64,000 nucleotides of DNA from Arcuatula senhousia (GCA_963971305.1 OZ020303.1:31360106-31424105), one strand, 5' to 3'. Positions 24,986 to 39,171 are shown, counted from the first letter of the stretch. Numbers and translations: made by a program. The notes: generated by a model not told the origin, from the sequence alone.

Positions 24986-27900
24986 TGATCATTGTAAATA
25001 TACGTCCTTATGTCTATATTAACTACACACATCGAGTTTTCATGTACATGTTTAATTGAATAATTAAGTTGTTTGAATAAATTAGACAGTAATTAAATAT
25101 TTTTAAAAATGTCAAGTATTACAAAAGAATAATTGAGAATTGGAAGTAAAAACTTTTCTTTATGCCTCCGACTTATTTCCTTCTTAACACCTGTTCGTTA
25201 AAAAACGGCCATTCAAAGACAAAGTTGAAAAAAAGTTTGCTTTTACTTTTACTTTTCCTTTATTCAGTACAATAGACATATCATTAAGGACATCTTTTTA
25301 ATTAGCAATTAAGCTTCGTGAGAACTTCAGTCCAGACTTTCCTTTACCATAAACATTATTATTTATATCATGTTTTTTGTTACATTGTGAACACAATTAT
25401 GATCAGCCTGTCAATCTTTACGAGATAAAAATGTTAAGTTTCCAAAACCGCTATCTCCTGTTCAAAGGAACACAAAACCATTTGAACAAATTATTGGGTA
25501 GATTAAATATATATCCATTTAGAAAATTGGAAGGTTCTTATAATGGAGCTGACGATAAGATCTGTTCTATTACAGGAATGTGAGATATGAAAAGTTGATA
25601 TGACAATCAACAACTCTAACTTCTACCCATGTCAAGTTTTATTTCAACCGTGATTAAACGAGTGGTTTATAAAAACACATAGGGAGATAAACATCTAGTC
25701 ACAATTACCCACGTGAAAGTGAAAAAATGAACAAAACTTAAATTTAAGAAACACTTTTGAAACTTTTATGCGGCTTAATAATAGTTATAAATGTCCAAAC
25801 TATGGAGATCCAATATCATGAGTATGCTTAATTCACTCCTGGCGATCGCTCTGACAAACGAGCTACTCTCGTGAAGTATCTCATCTATGAAATCGGTGTT
25901 AGTGACAATATTCATTCGGCTATTGTAACTTACAATCAAAGCACCTTATTGTGTCTTTCAAACAAGATAATAACTTTCAATTATATGGGCATAAAATTTG
26001 GTTATAACTTTATTATGATATCCGGCACGGTATGGTTGTTAAAAGGTTAAATCATTTTAAAAAGACAGGAATTTTTTTTCTTTAATTTGTTTTTATTTTA
26101 AGTCTACGTGTAACCAACATTATTCGTGTAATATTAATATTCACTTAATTATAGTAAGCAAAAATAAACTACGAATGACTTAAAAATCCATGATTTTTAA
26201 ACACAATTTAGAACTTGTATACTTTTTTCCTAAAAATCTTGACCCCAAAATAATTCAAGATCCTAAGGAATATTTCGTTTGCAGTATAAATCAGGTTGTC
26301 TTGACAAAAATCACACCCGAAAATCATCATCATCATTCTCCTATATCTGATATATGGACTGTTAAGAACATATAAACTTAAAGTAAAAGTTTTGATTTTT
26401 AGGTTATGCATTGGATAAATAAGTGGGGGATTTAATGTCAATAAGCAGAATTTTTTTACAGATTTTTTGTCTGAAAATGAACTCCATCGCCAACGTTTTT
26501 GTGATCTTATGGTAAACATCGATTTCAAATGGGAATGCACAGTTTATTTTTGATCGAGTATAATCATACTTAAGCATTTAAATCTCAAGTAACATATATT
26601 TGTTATATATTCAGAAACATTTTATTTCATTACATATTGTACGGGTTTCAAATTATATGTATGCTTCTAAATTTAGTTGTGTTTTTCCGTGTTTGACGTT
26701 CGTAGTTTCCACAAACATAGTATAGTTTTCACAAATAAAATATAATTCAATATATTAATATTTGGTTATAGCTTCCATTGATAAAAGAAGAATTTAAATC
26801 TGCACTTTATTGCATTGCAAAACACATTTCTAGCGGGTAATCAATAGTACACTTTTAGAGACGTTTCTTTATACATATTCGGGCGCGTTTCATTTGAACG
26901 AATTTGAAAATTACCACAGTTTTCAAATGAGCAATTTCATCTCCATTTTAGGAAATTAGTAACAGAGGTAAATTATGGCCATAAAGATAGATATGACAGA
27001 AAAAATAAGCAATATTTTAACGAATTTCTGAAAAATTGGCATATTTAAAAAATAATATATTTTAAAAGTTTTACATGTATTGCAATTTTGTTTCGTATAT
27101 GAGTCATAAAACATTTTGTAAATCCTTTCATAAGTCGGTCAAGGTTTTGTGAGGATTGTCTAAGATATTCAAAGTTTTAGGATAATATATAACTAAGTGA
27201 TAGGACATAATATTCGTAATTATTTATTATTTGTCTAGACTATTTCTAAATATCAGCACGAGGGATATCCTGATTCCAATTCTTACGATTCTGAAGACCT
27301 TTCCAGTGGGCCGAGGGTTCATAACAACCGTCGATCACAACATTCACCAAGTTGGAATTTGGACTCGTAGTAAAAGTGTATAGTAAATCTGACCCCGAAC
27401 TCACTGATAGCAAAGATCGTCCAATCAAATAACAAATGGACCATCCGAACTGTAAAATTCTAATAGTAAAATTCTTATTGTAAGAAAAAAGTAACAGTAT
27501 GGATCCAAACTCTGTATTACATCGACAAAAAGATAAACCATATGGAAAAAATCGTGCTTCAGTGTATAAAAGAACAATTTTAAACGAACTTTTATAGCTG
27601 TGTCAGTCAGAATTAGGAAAATGGAAAGTGAGACGACATAATTAACAAAGAGAAATAGGAGAGTGAAGTCAGCTGTCAGGGAGTCAGTAACTTATTTGAT
27701 CAGCACAAACACCAACAAGAAACGAACACACGTAACATATTCATTCAGTGTGGTAAGATCAACGAAAATGAAGCCAAACACAAAAAGACATGATCCTGTA
27801 TCTCAAAGATTTGTGACTAGTATTAGAGAGTGCAAAGTGGCTAAAGGACGCCCCTTTTGAAATCCTTGAACAGTTCCCAATTTAATGCCGTTGAGGACAA

Positions 27901-28213
27901 CCGCAAAAAAGCTATACCCAAACTGAATACAGCAAAATGTCAAAAGGCAGATTCTGTTCTTGTCCCTGACAAGCTGTTCATGAACGGGGAATAATATTTC
28001 GAAAAGCCGCCTCTTTCAGTGTATGAAAACAAGCCAGAATTCGGGTAGAATGACTCTATATCTTGACTCCTTCCAATCCGTAACTATCCCGGCAAGTCCT
28101 CGGAAGTAGGACAGCTCTCACAAAAAATAATTTGCAATTGGATGAAATTGAACATCTTAATTGTGACGTTAAATATTACTTTGAAAATACTTTAAACACC
28201 ACATCCTTTTTAT
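24986..28213. other. Gene-free interval
   Basis: Long AT-rich stretch. Several ORFs of 60-110 codons lack motifs and overlap one another on opposite strands. No array or long inverted repeat recognised. Confidence 0.45.
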
Positions 28214-28214
28214 T

Positions 28215-29490
28215 AGCTCACCTGGTCCGTCGTCGTCGTTAACTTTTCTTCAAACTTTTTCTCCTCTGAAACGGCTGCACAGATTCAATCCAAATTTGGT
28301 CTGGTGGTACTTTAGGGTATCCCACAGAACTGATGTGGGGATTTTTTATTCGTCGAAAAACATGGCCACCGTTGCTTAAAATAGACCAGGGGGTTCAGAC
28401 TATTGTTTTTGGCTTGTAAATCAAAAAGTATAAGAGATAGATGAAATCTGATGCCCCCTTCTGCTTCAGAATCAAAAGTTCTACAAAAGTCTTCATTTGG
28501 TCCAAGTTGTCAGATGACCCCTTATAGGGGTTACAGCCCCTTTAAGGGGAAAAATAGCGTTTTTTTCATGTTTTTGCTCTATAGTATGAAAACTATTGCA
28601 GATAGAGAAAAGCTGTTGCTTTCTTAGATGATCAGCTCATTTAGCTCTACAAAAGTCTCCATAGGGTCGAAGTTGTCAGATGACCCCTTATAGGGGTTAC
28701 TGCCCCTGAAATAATGTTTTTTTCATGTTTTTGGCCTATGGAATGAAAACTATTGCAGATAGAGAGAAGCTGTTGCTTGCTTAAATGTTCAGCTAATTTA
28801 GCTTTACAAAAGTCTCCATAGGGTTGAAGTTGTCAGATGACCCCTTATAGGGGTTACGGCCCCTAAAATGATGTTTTTTCTTGTTTTTGGCCTATAGAAA
28901 GAAAACTATAGCAGACAGAGAAAAGCTATTGCTTGCTTAAATGTTCAGTTCATTTAGCTCAACAAAAGGCTCAATAGGATCAAAGTTGTCAGATGACCCT
29001 TAATAGGGGTTACGACCTCTTAAATAACCCTTTTCATGTTTTTTTTTCATGAATGAAAACTATAGCAGATAGAGAAAAGCTGTTGCTTGCTTAAATGTTC
29101 AGTTTGTTTAGCTCTACAAAAGTCTCAATAGGATCGAAGTTGTCAGATGACCCTTAATAGGGGTTACAGCCCCTAAAATAACCTTTTTCATGTTATTGGC
29201 CTATAGAATGAAAACTATAGCAGATAGAGAAAAACTGTTGCTTGCTTAAATGTTCAGCGCATAAAGCTCTACAAAAGTCTCCATTAGGTCGAAGTTGTCA
29301 GATGACCGCTTACAGGAGTTATGGTCCCTTAAATAACGGTTTTTTTTTGTGTTTTTGGCCTATAGAATGAAAACTATAGTAGATAAAGAAAAACTGTTGC
29401 TTGTTTAAATGTTCAGCTCATTTAGCTCTACAAAATATAGGGTTAACGTCAAGACCAGGTCAGCAATTTAGGCTCCTGGGAGCCTCTTGT
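28215..29490 (+). mobile_element. Pearl-like tandem-core element, family P2, copy 3
   Basis: Starts AGCTCACCTGGTCCGTCGTC, has six units of about 158 bp (AAGTTGTCAGATGACCCC... spacing from about 28507 to 29297) and ends CAGGTCAGCAATTTAGG with the hairpin and CTTGTT. Same core as copy 1, opposite orientation. Confidence 0.82.
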
Positions 29491-29682
29491 TAATCATCCA
29501 TTCTGATAAAAAGATATAAATGAGGAACAACAACCTCTAAAGCTAGTAAAGCCAAAGCATTGGAACAATAATAAACAAGGTGACTTCCAAGATAACATTG
29601 ATCAAGAAAAAGTAGGAGTCGTATCCAAAAAAATTTGATCCACTGATCACATAACATAATATGTGAAAATGTCATGTACAGA

Positions 29683-29845
29683 TACAGGTTTCACAACTAT
29701 AACTGATGAGAAACGGATTTTTATCACATCGAGTTAGATATTTGTCAAATTAAGAAACGAGCATTTGCTAGTTTCCTTTGACAAATATCTAACGAGTGTG
29801 ATAAAATCCGTATCTCATCACTTGTAGTTGTAAAACCTTTTTTTA
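29683..29845. mobile_element. Hairpin MITE
   Basis: ACGGATTTTTATCACATCGAG, TTAGATATTTGTCAAA on the left pairs with TTTGACAAATATCTAACGAG, TGTGATAAAATCCGTATCTC on the right. This gives a nearly complete fold-back of about 160 bp. Confidence 0.7.
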
Positions 29846-30254
29846 TTAACTGTCTAACGTGAAAGTTTTGGCAAAAAAATATTTATAACTCATAGGAAAA
29901 TAATCCTATTTGTATTTATTTTAGCAAACATGTAAAAAAAGAAGTAAAATAAAAAAGTACCAAATTAAAATATTTAAAAATGTTTTTTGTGCATTTTTGG
30001 ATATATTTTGTTTGTCTTTTTATTCAGGTGGTCGGGAAAAGGCTTTATCAGACAACAAGGTAGAAAACTGTTATTAAATCCAATTCATTTTAGACAAAGT
30101 CGAACTTTCACCTATAGTAAATATTCCTTTCAATTATTTCAGTCATTAAAATATGATAATGTATTCTATGCAACTGTCAGGAGCAAGGGAATGGGTATCA
30201 TTATATTCTCGAATGATCTGCAATAGATGGTGTTAGAAAGCAATTTATTCCGAA

Positions 30255-30297
30255 TGCGTGCTTCCTTGCGTGCGTGCGTGCGTGTGTATGCGTGCGA
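30255..30297. repeat. GCGT microsatellite
   Basis: Repeated TGCG/TGTG words (GCGTGCGTGCGTGCGTGTGT) in a GT-rich context. Confidence 0.85.
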
Positions 30298-30477
30298 ATG
30301 TTTATGAGTTTGTGTTTGTGATTTTTCTTTCCTCAGTTCTGTTGCATATATTGTAATTACTGTTTGTTTTTATCATTGTATCTATGTTTTTCTGTACCAA
30401 AGTAATGTTCTGTATGACAATAAAGATATATAATTGAAATGATCCTTTTCGGATCCAACAAAAACGAATATGACTTT

Positions 30478-30603
30478 AAGAAAGAAGCAGAGGTACCCAA
30501 GGGGCATCCGAATGTCAAACGTCCTTAAGGGCAGACACAAAACCAGTACACACAAAAAAAAGGACGAAAAAAAAACAGACAACATATTATTCATGGAAAC
30601 AAA
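30478..30603 (-). mobile_element. Penelope subfamily A, 3' tail fragment
   Basis: On the minus strand it reads ...TGTTTCCATG..., TACTGGTTTTGTGTCTGCCC, GACATTCGGATGCCCC and ends GGTACCTCTGCTTCTTT, the same terminus as the copies at 53845-54018 and 55963-56384. Confidence 0.72.
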
Positions 30604-33600
30604 GTAAAGTAATGTAAAGTAAACTTTATTTATAGCCGGGTTGTGTACATATACATACAAACAGAAAACATAAGCTCTGGAGAGCTTTTATACCGACTTA
30701 CAGTATAAACAAATAACAATATTAAGACATGCACATACAAATGATAAAACACAAAGTATCATGCATATAAAGCAACATGCAGCACACTAAAATAAATAGT
30801 TTTATATAACCAGCTAAAACCAGCACAAAGCAGAAGCACTTATAAACGATAAGAACAAAAAGAAAACAAAAAACCCCATGTAGATATTCAGTCCCTAAGA
30901 TTTACAGACCATACATGAAGATGATGGGCCTGTTCATGTATTGATCAAGACCTTAAACTGATCAAGGCTAGACTGATTCCGTAACTCCTGTAGGAGGCTG
31001 TTCCATATCTTAGGGGCTGAATATCTAAAAGATTTCAGTCCATACCTGGTGGTCCGAACTCTTGGCACATCTACTGTGTTGGTATACCTTAAGTTATAAT
31101 TATTATTTTTTAGTGTTACAAGATCTTGTAAAAACACTGGACTTTCATTGTTTACAATTTTGAAAGTCTCTGTGGCGATCGTTCTAAAGCGTCGTATTCT
31201 CAGGGATGGCAACTTTGATTTTTCTAACAAATTTTCATAGGAGAAGTTTTTGTCTTCGTAAATAAAGCGCAAAGCGCGCTGTTGAATTTTCTCAATTTTT
31301 GTTGTATTTGCCTCTGAGCAGAAATGCCAGGTGAGTGGACAAAAGCTAACATTGGACAATATGAATGAGTAAGATTGTAATTTTGCTCACACGGTTTAAA
31401 TGGCGGCCTATACGTTTGAGAACGTTCAACTGTCTAGCAGCTTTTCTACACACATTCTTAACTTGACTGTTGAAATCTAACATAAAGTCTATGGTCACTC
31501 CTAATAATTTAACCTCTTTTTCACATTTAATTACATTACCTCCTAGATCAAAGTTCAATTCCGGCTTATTTGTTTATGTATTAAGTGCTATGGCTTGAAA
31601 CTTATCAGGATTTGCCTTCATTTTATTATCATGCAACCATCTAATAAGTGACTTGCTGTCATCTTCTAAAATAGATTTTAAGACATCGGGGTTTTTGTTG
31701 GCATAAGACACAGTATTATCATAAGCATAGTTATAAAGAGATGACTGATTTACAAAACTGAAAATGTCGTAAAGAAAAATATTAAACATAACGGGTCCAA
31801 GTATGGAACCCTGTGTTACACCTATAAAAATTTGTTGACAAGAACTAGATTCTTGTCCCACCTTGACGCTTTGTCTTCTGTTCTCCAGAAAGCTACCCAA
31901 GAGTTGTAATGAACTGTCACTTGCTCCATAGTGCTGGATTTTCAATAAAAACAAGTCGTGAGGGAGGCAGTCGAACGCTTTCGACAGGCTCCCACGTACT
32001 TGCCATTATCGAGCGCCTGTTGCCAGTCCTCCACAACTCTCAGGATAGTGGATTGACATTCAAAGTCTGCCCTGAACGCAGCTAAGAAAGGGTTAAACAT
32101 TTTGTCAAAATGTTCTGTTAACTGGACATGGATAGCGCGTTCAAACAATTTTGAAACTGCAGGCAAAACGCTTACAAGACGATAGTTACCTTTATCCAAG
32201 AGACTATTTTTCTTATGGATTGGGCAAACCTTGCCTGCCTTTAGATTATCTGGAAAAACAGAAGAAGAGAGTGACATATAAAATAAGCTTAGTAAAAGGT
32301 TTTTCAATGATAGGCGACTCACATTTAAGTAAAAGTGGAGAAATATCGTCCATACCTGTAGCCTTTTAACACTACTGTCTGTAAAGGGTAGTCTGGAGAA
32401 CAGAAATTCTTAAATTTTTTCTACATTTTGTTGCTAGAATCTTTGCAATGTTTGCCATTTTTATCTTTGCAAGAAAACGTAACTAATTTCACAAAAAAAG
32501 AGTTAAGAAATCGCTTACCTCTTAGATAAATGAAGCAAAATCACTTTGGCCGCTAGTTTTTCCATTGTAAATGGCAGCCATATTTGGGGATGCCAAATTG
32601 TCAATAACCACTTTTTTGTAGAATTTAAGAATATCATTCAGATCACAAAGATATTTTGTTATCAACTTGTTTTTGTTTACATCTGGGAATACACTTTGAC
32701 GTCATATGACGTCACAATAGAAATTTACAATTTTTCCCGCCTTTTTTTACAATGGGAAATCCCCATAGGCTTGCAAACATCTGAATTTTAAGGAAATGTA
32801 TTTAACTTTCTGTAAAGTTGTTATATTTTTTAACTATGTCTTTATGATACTAATAAGATTATGTAAACTAATTTAAGCTTAATCATTTTAGAAAAAAATA
32901 TTTTTGATTTTTCCATTCTCCAGACTACCCTTTACAGACAGTAATACTGTTTACATGCTTAGTTACAAAATCTTCACTTATAGGTTTAAATTCTAGTTGT
33001 TCTACACTTTAGTTTTTTTTTTCAAAATACTAGGATGGTTTTGTCTATAACTATATTTGGATCACCGATATCCTTGGCTACGTTTACGAAATAATTGTTA
33101 AAAATTTCTGACACTTCTTTTTGGTCAGTAACTAGATTGTCGTTTTCAGATAAGATGGTGTCTTTTGAAATGTTACATCCTTTATTTGAAAGATAAGGTT
33201 TTATAGTCGACCAAAAGTCCTTGGACTTTGGCCCCCAACCCATCGTTTTACAAAATACTGATTCATAGATTTACGTTTCAGTTTGGTGACATAGATTCTT
33301 TGTTTGGTAAACGTTTTCCAGTTCTGGGGTATTGGAAATTTCTGATATTTGTGGAAAACCATTCGCTTTTATAGATCTCTTTTCTAAGTGTAGCGTTCAT
33401 ATAAGGCACCTGATCTTGACGTACCCGTCTTTTTTTGTGTTGGGCATGCTTATCCGCTATTTCGGTCACTTTGTCGCTAAATATATTATAGGCTGTATTA
33501 ACATGGTCACAGTCTAGGATCTGATCGAAATCTACTTGGGCAAGATCTTGAGTAAAATCGTTACAGTTTAAGTTTTTAAACGACCTACATACTCTAGTAT

Positions 33601-33722
33601 GAGTTTTATGTTTGCCAACATCACAGTTTACTTGAACAGCAATGCAATAATGAAAATCGCTTAAACCAGTGCCGAAATTTACAGTTTTCTTGATTAAACC
33701 TGCTTTATTCGTGAGGATCACA
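30604..33722 (-). pseudogene. LINE (Jockey/CR1-like) with reverse transcriptase, broken
   Basis: Segments on the minus strand in order: post-endonuclease linker (33721-33278), a KDFWSTIKPYLSNKG stretch (33243-33022), RT fingers with FPDNLKAGKVCPIHKK and NYRLVSVLP (32322-31942), and palm with GVTQGSILGPVMFNIFLYDI and YAYDNT, a changed YADDNT catalytic box (31954-31574). The C-terminal domain follows (31558-30934), with KIQQRALRFIYED and PKIWNSLLQELR. Frameshifts separate the segments, and a TIR element interrupts it at 32374-32942. The 3' end carries TTTACTTTACAT-type repeats, as CR1/L2-type elements often do. Confidence 0.85.
32374..32942. mobile_element. TIR element nested in the LINE
   Basis: ACTGTCTGTAAAGGGTAGTC, TGGAGAA and its reverse complement bound 569 bp of non-coding sequence within the LINE RT region. 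The flanks AACACT and AATACT may be a decayed 6-bp duplication. The 81-residue ORF inside is not recognised. Confidence 0.8.
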
Positions 33723-36700
33723 TCTTATAAGCTCGGATTTTCCGCAGATTTGAAATACGTTGGTGAACACAAAAACTATTGAATATTAATCAACAACGCG
33801 GACATAAGGGGTAACGAGAGTGAGAGTGCTCCGGAAGAGTAAGCAGTGCCAAAAATCCCTTACGCTGTCGGTTTCATTTTAACATTTTCCTGGTTTTTTT
33901 TCTTGTCAAGTCTTTATTCATCATTACAATCAACTCTGAATCGATTAAATTAACAAGTATAAAACCATTAAAATATTATATATAGAGATAAAAACAGGCA
34001 AATACACTGAACATACATTGCTCACTTAGAATCAATTTGTATTGATTCGCCTCTTTTACTCTTAGTCAAACTCAATAAGGCACGAACTATTTTCATACGG
34101 TGGCGGGCCTGGTATTTTGTAACCTGTTTTTTTTTCTGTCCAAATCAAAGTTACAATTTTGTTTTCTACCCAAAGCAAAATCATAATTATTTTCCAGACC
34201 AATTCAGAAAATTTTTATTTTTTTTACATTTGTTTTCATATTCGTTAGTTTACAGGTCCTTTATCAATTGTGTGAGTTAGGCCAGTTCTTGGCAAAAATT
34301 TATTTTCATTGTGAGTAACATTAATATATTTTAAAGACAAATGGGATGTGTGGAATAAGTCAAACAGACAAACTCTCGGTAGGAGATGAAATGTGCATTG
34401 GACTATTGTATTTTGATTTTGAATACATGCATATTCAAAACATACATATATTAATAGGAAAATGGGATATAGGGAGACATGGCGAATACGTCAGCCAACC
34501 TCTATTGAAAGCACAAAGTAAAAAAAATGAAATTAATTAAAAACCAGAATCCCCCCAAAATAAACACTCAGTATATAGCAATATTAATTTAAATGGACAA
34601 TAGACAAAGTCTAATAGCTTGATATCCAAAACCCAAAATTTGTTTCTTTTATAAATATACTTTTTTCAATATGTGAAATCTTATTCTAAAACTTATCAAG
34701 ACTAGAAGTGAAAGCAAAATTCATTTTAATTGCCCTGGTAACCTTGTCACATAGGGGACTTATCGCATGGGTTCACCGTTTGGCTTCAGAGTTTTCAAAA
34801 GTTAATTTCCCTGAAACAGCAAGTCAGTGGTTGAAATAAGACAAAGAAAAGTACAATTTGAAGCCAATAAGGGATCATAGAAAAAAAAAGCCTTTTGATT
34901 TGGTTATGGATCCTGCGTAACTAGCATACTAAACAGACATGGGGATCGATGAAGTCCTCAAAAGCTCTTGGGTAAATGATGCAAAATCATCAATTCTTGT
35001 GATTTCCTGAAAGCTAATCATGATATTTAGATTTCATAATTCATTTAAAAAAAATCATCATATGAACTACAAAACAACACAAGAATGCAGTTGGAAATAT
35101 AACAAATCTGTGAAGATTGACCAATGCCATCTTATAGACATTTCTGGGCCTACCAGTGGGATGGGGAGGTTTTTAAAAATATATATATATATATAATTTG
35201 TTTGCCAAGCGGGACAACAGGTTCATATCATAACAGAACAAAACTATCGATATATGCATGTACTAAACATATATTGATACTATTTCGTAGCGCATTATAA
35301 TTTCAAAAAAATCAGGCGTTTATCATTTGAGTTCAAAGGATATATATTATATATATATATATTTTTAATTCATGAATATTTTTTTTTCAGCTCCATAAGA
35401 AGCATTTTTATTTTTTTCTCTAAAAATTGGAATTATTTTTTTTTTTTTGAAAAAAATCCCAGCCCCCCCCCCCCCCCCCCCACCAAAAGAAAATGGGTCG
35501 AGCCTAATAGGTTGTGTTGTGTGCTGTTTTGTGTTTTTTTTCGGGGGTACTATTTGTATGTTTTGCACTGAAATTTACCGACGAATGATTTCAAAATTTT
35601 GATTAATTAATTCGTGGTGGGATTCGTACAAATGTGCGGTAGTGGGATTATTCGGATCTTATACTTTTTTATCGGAAAGCATGAACGTGAATGTTCTTCG
35701 AAGAAATTAGGGTGCCGCTTTGCTGCTTCAAAAGTAATCACTAAACGTGTGAAAAGACTGACAGTCTGAACATGGAGATATGGTCTGGATGACAATTTTG
35801 CCACTATTGTGACAAAGTAGTATCAATAATATTATTATAATTATGAAAAAAGTCGTGACTTTCTCTGTGAGTAAATATTGTAGTATTTGCGTCATTAAGC
35901 AACTTGGTTTTGTGCTACGCTAATAACACTGTTATAAATAAAGTCACAAAATGCAAATCTGGCTACATCCAGTAGTCGATAAAAAAAGGTAAAACTAACA
36001 TGCAATGAAAGTGGGAAGAGGGAAGAAGCCTTTTTACATAAACAAGTTGGGGAAAACGGGGCATTTTAGACTAAGGCATTAAAGTTTCTAGTCATAAAAA
36101 AATAGCAGTGCTCAATAGTTTCCAACACGCAGCAAACGTTGAAAAGAGGTAGTAAACTTATGTTTAGTCCCCTCAAAATATATGGTCTTTCAAAATGTCA
36201 TTTGCGCTGAATCTGATTAGACTCGAATGGGTAAACGATTGGTTGTGACAACCAGTTTTCTGATGGACCAGTTTCATAGCTTTTCGAGATCATTTTCGCA
36301 AATGGTGCCACCAGAAAGTGTGAAATTGTTTTAATTTATGATTTGCTTGTTTACAACACGATCGTCCACATTACTCCATATAAATAGACTTGCTTAATTT
36401 GCACTTTTGTATAGAAGTTTTTGAATAGTTTGGTGGTCAAGACAAAACTTCCGAGGGATTGTAAATTTAAGACCATATAGTCTTTATTGTTTATTGCTAC
36501 ACTTGAAATTAAGATATTCTTTCTATATTCTAAATTTCTAGTTTCAATGTTTGCATTTATATAAATAAATACTAATTAGAGAAGCAATTATAAAAAAAGT
36601 TGAGCGAGTCAAGCGAGTTGGTTTCACGCCCTAATACCACTATATAGGTTATATAAAAAAGGATGATAAAATGAACATAAAATGATTATGAGAAATATGG

Positions 36701-37441
36701 AGTGAGGTTAGGAAAAGGGAAGGAAATTGTGAAGACAACGGAAATAAGAGATATGTGGGGCGCGTCGGAAAATTACTGTACTGAAATGAAGAAGTGTATC
36801 ATGATGCCAAACTCCTCACAGCTCCAGTTCCCGTCCGTAACGGTCCGTACACTAATCACTGCACCAGGCTTTACGGGCTTCTTGTCAATGACCTCTTTTT
36901 GACCCCTACTCTCTAAATTAAACACCATGAAAAGTACTCACAATTACCTTGATGCCTTACGCAACCACATTGTTTATAGAATAGCATAAATACTTCTACT
37001 TAACATCACTTTAAAATAATGCGTACTCATTTAAACCGCTTTTGTTACAAAGCTAATTATTTTTTTTTCTAAGAAAAAAATATTTTAAAAAAATGATGTT
37101 TTCATTGCTAACTAAAGCAAAATTTTGAAAAATTATTCAAATAAAAAATTATCAAGAATCTTCATGTAATTCATACAAGCCTATAGCAGTGGGATAATCC
37201 TGAACTATTTTTGTCGGGAAGGATAAACCTACTGCGAAGGAGTTTGCCATGATGCGTGTTCCCCTGTTGCTTTTGAAACAACTACCTAGGAGGATAATAA
37301 GACTAAATTTAGTGCCAATCAATCATTGGTAAAAACAAATATTTTCCTTTTTTCTTCTAAGTTTTAGATATTCTTAAATTCTTGACTAGCAGATTCATAT
37401 GCATTAGGAACATGAGGAAGTCGTTCAGGTTAAATTGATCA
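33723..37441. other. Gene-free interval with simple repeats
   Basis: It contains a minus-strand Penelope tail relic near 33825-33850 (CTGCTTACTCTTCCGGAGCA reversed), AT dinucleotide runs near 35181 and 35346, a poly-C run at about 35463-35482, and a SINE-like relic at 36602-36655. No gene recognised; ORFs of 61-73 codons have no motifs. Confidence 0.5.
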
Positions 37442-37667
37442 CAGGGACTTGCCCCCCTCTATCAATACATTTGTATTTTGTTTGAGTCAATGAGCGGTAC
37501 GGAAAAAAAACGTTTGAGTCAATGTGCGGTACGAAAAAAAAAGGGTTTTTTTCGTGCCGCACATCCACTGACTCAAACAAAATATTGATAGAGGGGAGCA
37601 AGTCCGTTTTTTTTCCGTACCGCACATTGACTCAAACAAAATATTGATAGAGTGGAGCAAGTCCCTG
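37442..37667. mobile_element. Fold-back MITE, CAGGGACTTGC ends
   Basis: CAGGGACTTGC at the left and GCAAGTCCCTG at the right, followed inward by TCTATCAATA and TTTGTTTGAGTCAATG.GCGG in inverted order, with a third copy of the same block in the middle. TAAATTGAT occurs on both sides (37431-37439, 37668-37676), with CA between the left copy and the TIR. Confidence 0.75.
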
Positions 37668-38567
37668 TAAATTGATTATGGAAATAAATCATGAAAATTT
37701 GAAGCCAAAGACATGTAAGAACTTCGTGTAAATACTAGATCGTTGATAATACTCTTAAATTAAAAAAATCATGTAATTCTCCATTTATCATATACATATA
37801 CAAATCAGATACATGTATGGTGGCACGTGCAGGGGTCACATGACAGTAATACAGTACAGTAATAAAGTACAGAAATAAAATGGTTACATTGAATTTTCAA
37901 TGTTCAGGAGCCAGAAAGTTACCGTGAACATTCGTTAACGATTTGAATGAAACTTTCTGGATTATGAATTTTCACCCCTTCTACCTGCTCATAGCAATGA
38001 ATTCAACGAAAGAGGACCAGAACCACAAGAATAACGAATATATGTAAGTCTTAAATGATAATGAAAAATGTTCTACATAAGTTTAGCTCATGCTTTGACA
38101 GAGTTTTCTTCTTATTTTAATCCACTAAGGCACGTAGTCACATAATTTTTAAAACGAATCTCCAAGTTCAACGAAAGATAACTCTGATACATATATAAAG
38201 TTTAAAAAAGAAGTATGTACCACTTTTTAAAAATAATTACCTTTAACAAACAATGCTTTGAACTCCCACCTCGAAGTGGCTCGTGGTTTATGGGCCTTTT
38301 GAACAAGAGCATGTAACTTTCGATTACATTGAATTAATACCTGCTATTTAAACAGCTGTTCGAGGTACAATGCCCCGGATTTTGTTTTAAACGGGAAAGA
38401 CTAAAAACAGGAACATTTTTTATTCCTTTACAGGTCATCTGCTGTGTCTATTGTCCTCTTTGCGAGAGCTTAAAATCTTGACATTTAATTATGAGATAAT
38501 CCACGAGTAATGACGCACTTTCTCTTATCGTAAAAAAGTGGGTTCTTTTAAAGCCAATCAAATGTTC

Positions 38568-39127
38568 CATTACCCCAAGCTGAACAAGAGTTCTTCACTT
38601 TATTTTGGAGTACTGGTGCCTAATCTATCTATAGAATGTTGTAATATTAGAAGTTAATCTTCTGGATAAGTTTAACTCACATCATTCAAGTTCGGTAGTT
38701 TTGTTATTACCTTTATTCACACATTCATTGAAAATGACAACTACTCCTAGGTAGATGATTTTTACATGAAGGAAAAAAAACTCCTATCTCTGAGAGAAAT
38801 TTGCTTATATCTATGATATTTGCAACAAAATAATATTTTCTTTTGAATTTAATGCTTTAACCAACTAATTGACATTTATCTTTCTCATTTTCTTTTATAT
38901 AAATATCCTTTTTGAGCTATTTTTTCAATGTGACATTTTCAACAGGTAAGTCTTTTATACTTGGAAATTTGTTCCTTCATACAACAAGATAATCTCCTTT
39001 CTATAGATGTGAGTTTAAACTGATCAGAGAGATTAACTTCCATTGTAACACATTCAATAGGAGGATTAAGTACGGGAACTCCAAAGTACCTTGATGAGTC
39101 CCTGTTCAGCTTGGGGTAATTAATCAT
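38568..39127. repeat. Diverged inverted pair of about 115 bp
   Basis: 38568-38682 (plus) and 39127-39008 (minus) share ATTACCCCAAGCTGAACA, TACTTTGGAGT-like and GAATGT...GAAGTTAATCT stretches with many mismatches. The minus copy is open for 62 codons; the plus copy has stops. Between them lies a subfamily B Penelope tail relic (TTCAAGTTCGGTAGTTTTGT, about 38688). Confidence 0.5.
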
Positions 39128-39171
39128 TTTATTGGCTATAAAATGATTTTAACTTCTACCAACTTATTTTT

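Noticed and set aside
26208..26540. 110-codon minus-strand ORF
   Set aside because: No motif, low-complexity composition and no splice or homology support.
35365..35568. ORF with a glycine run
   Set aside because: The run comes from a poly-C tract; the flanks are simple sequence.
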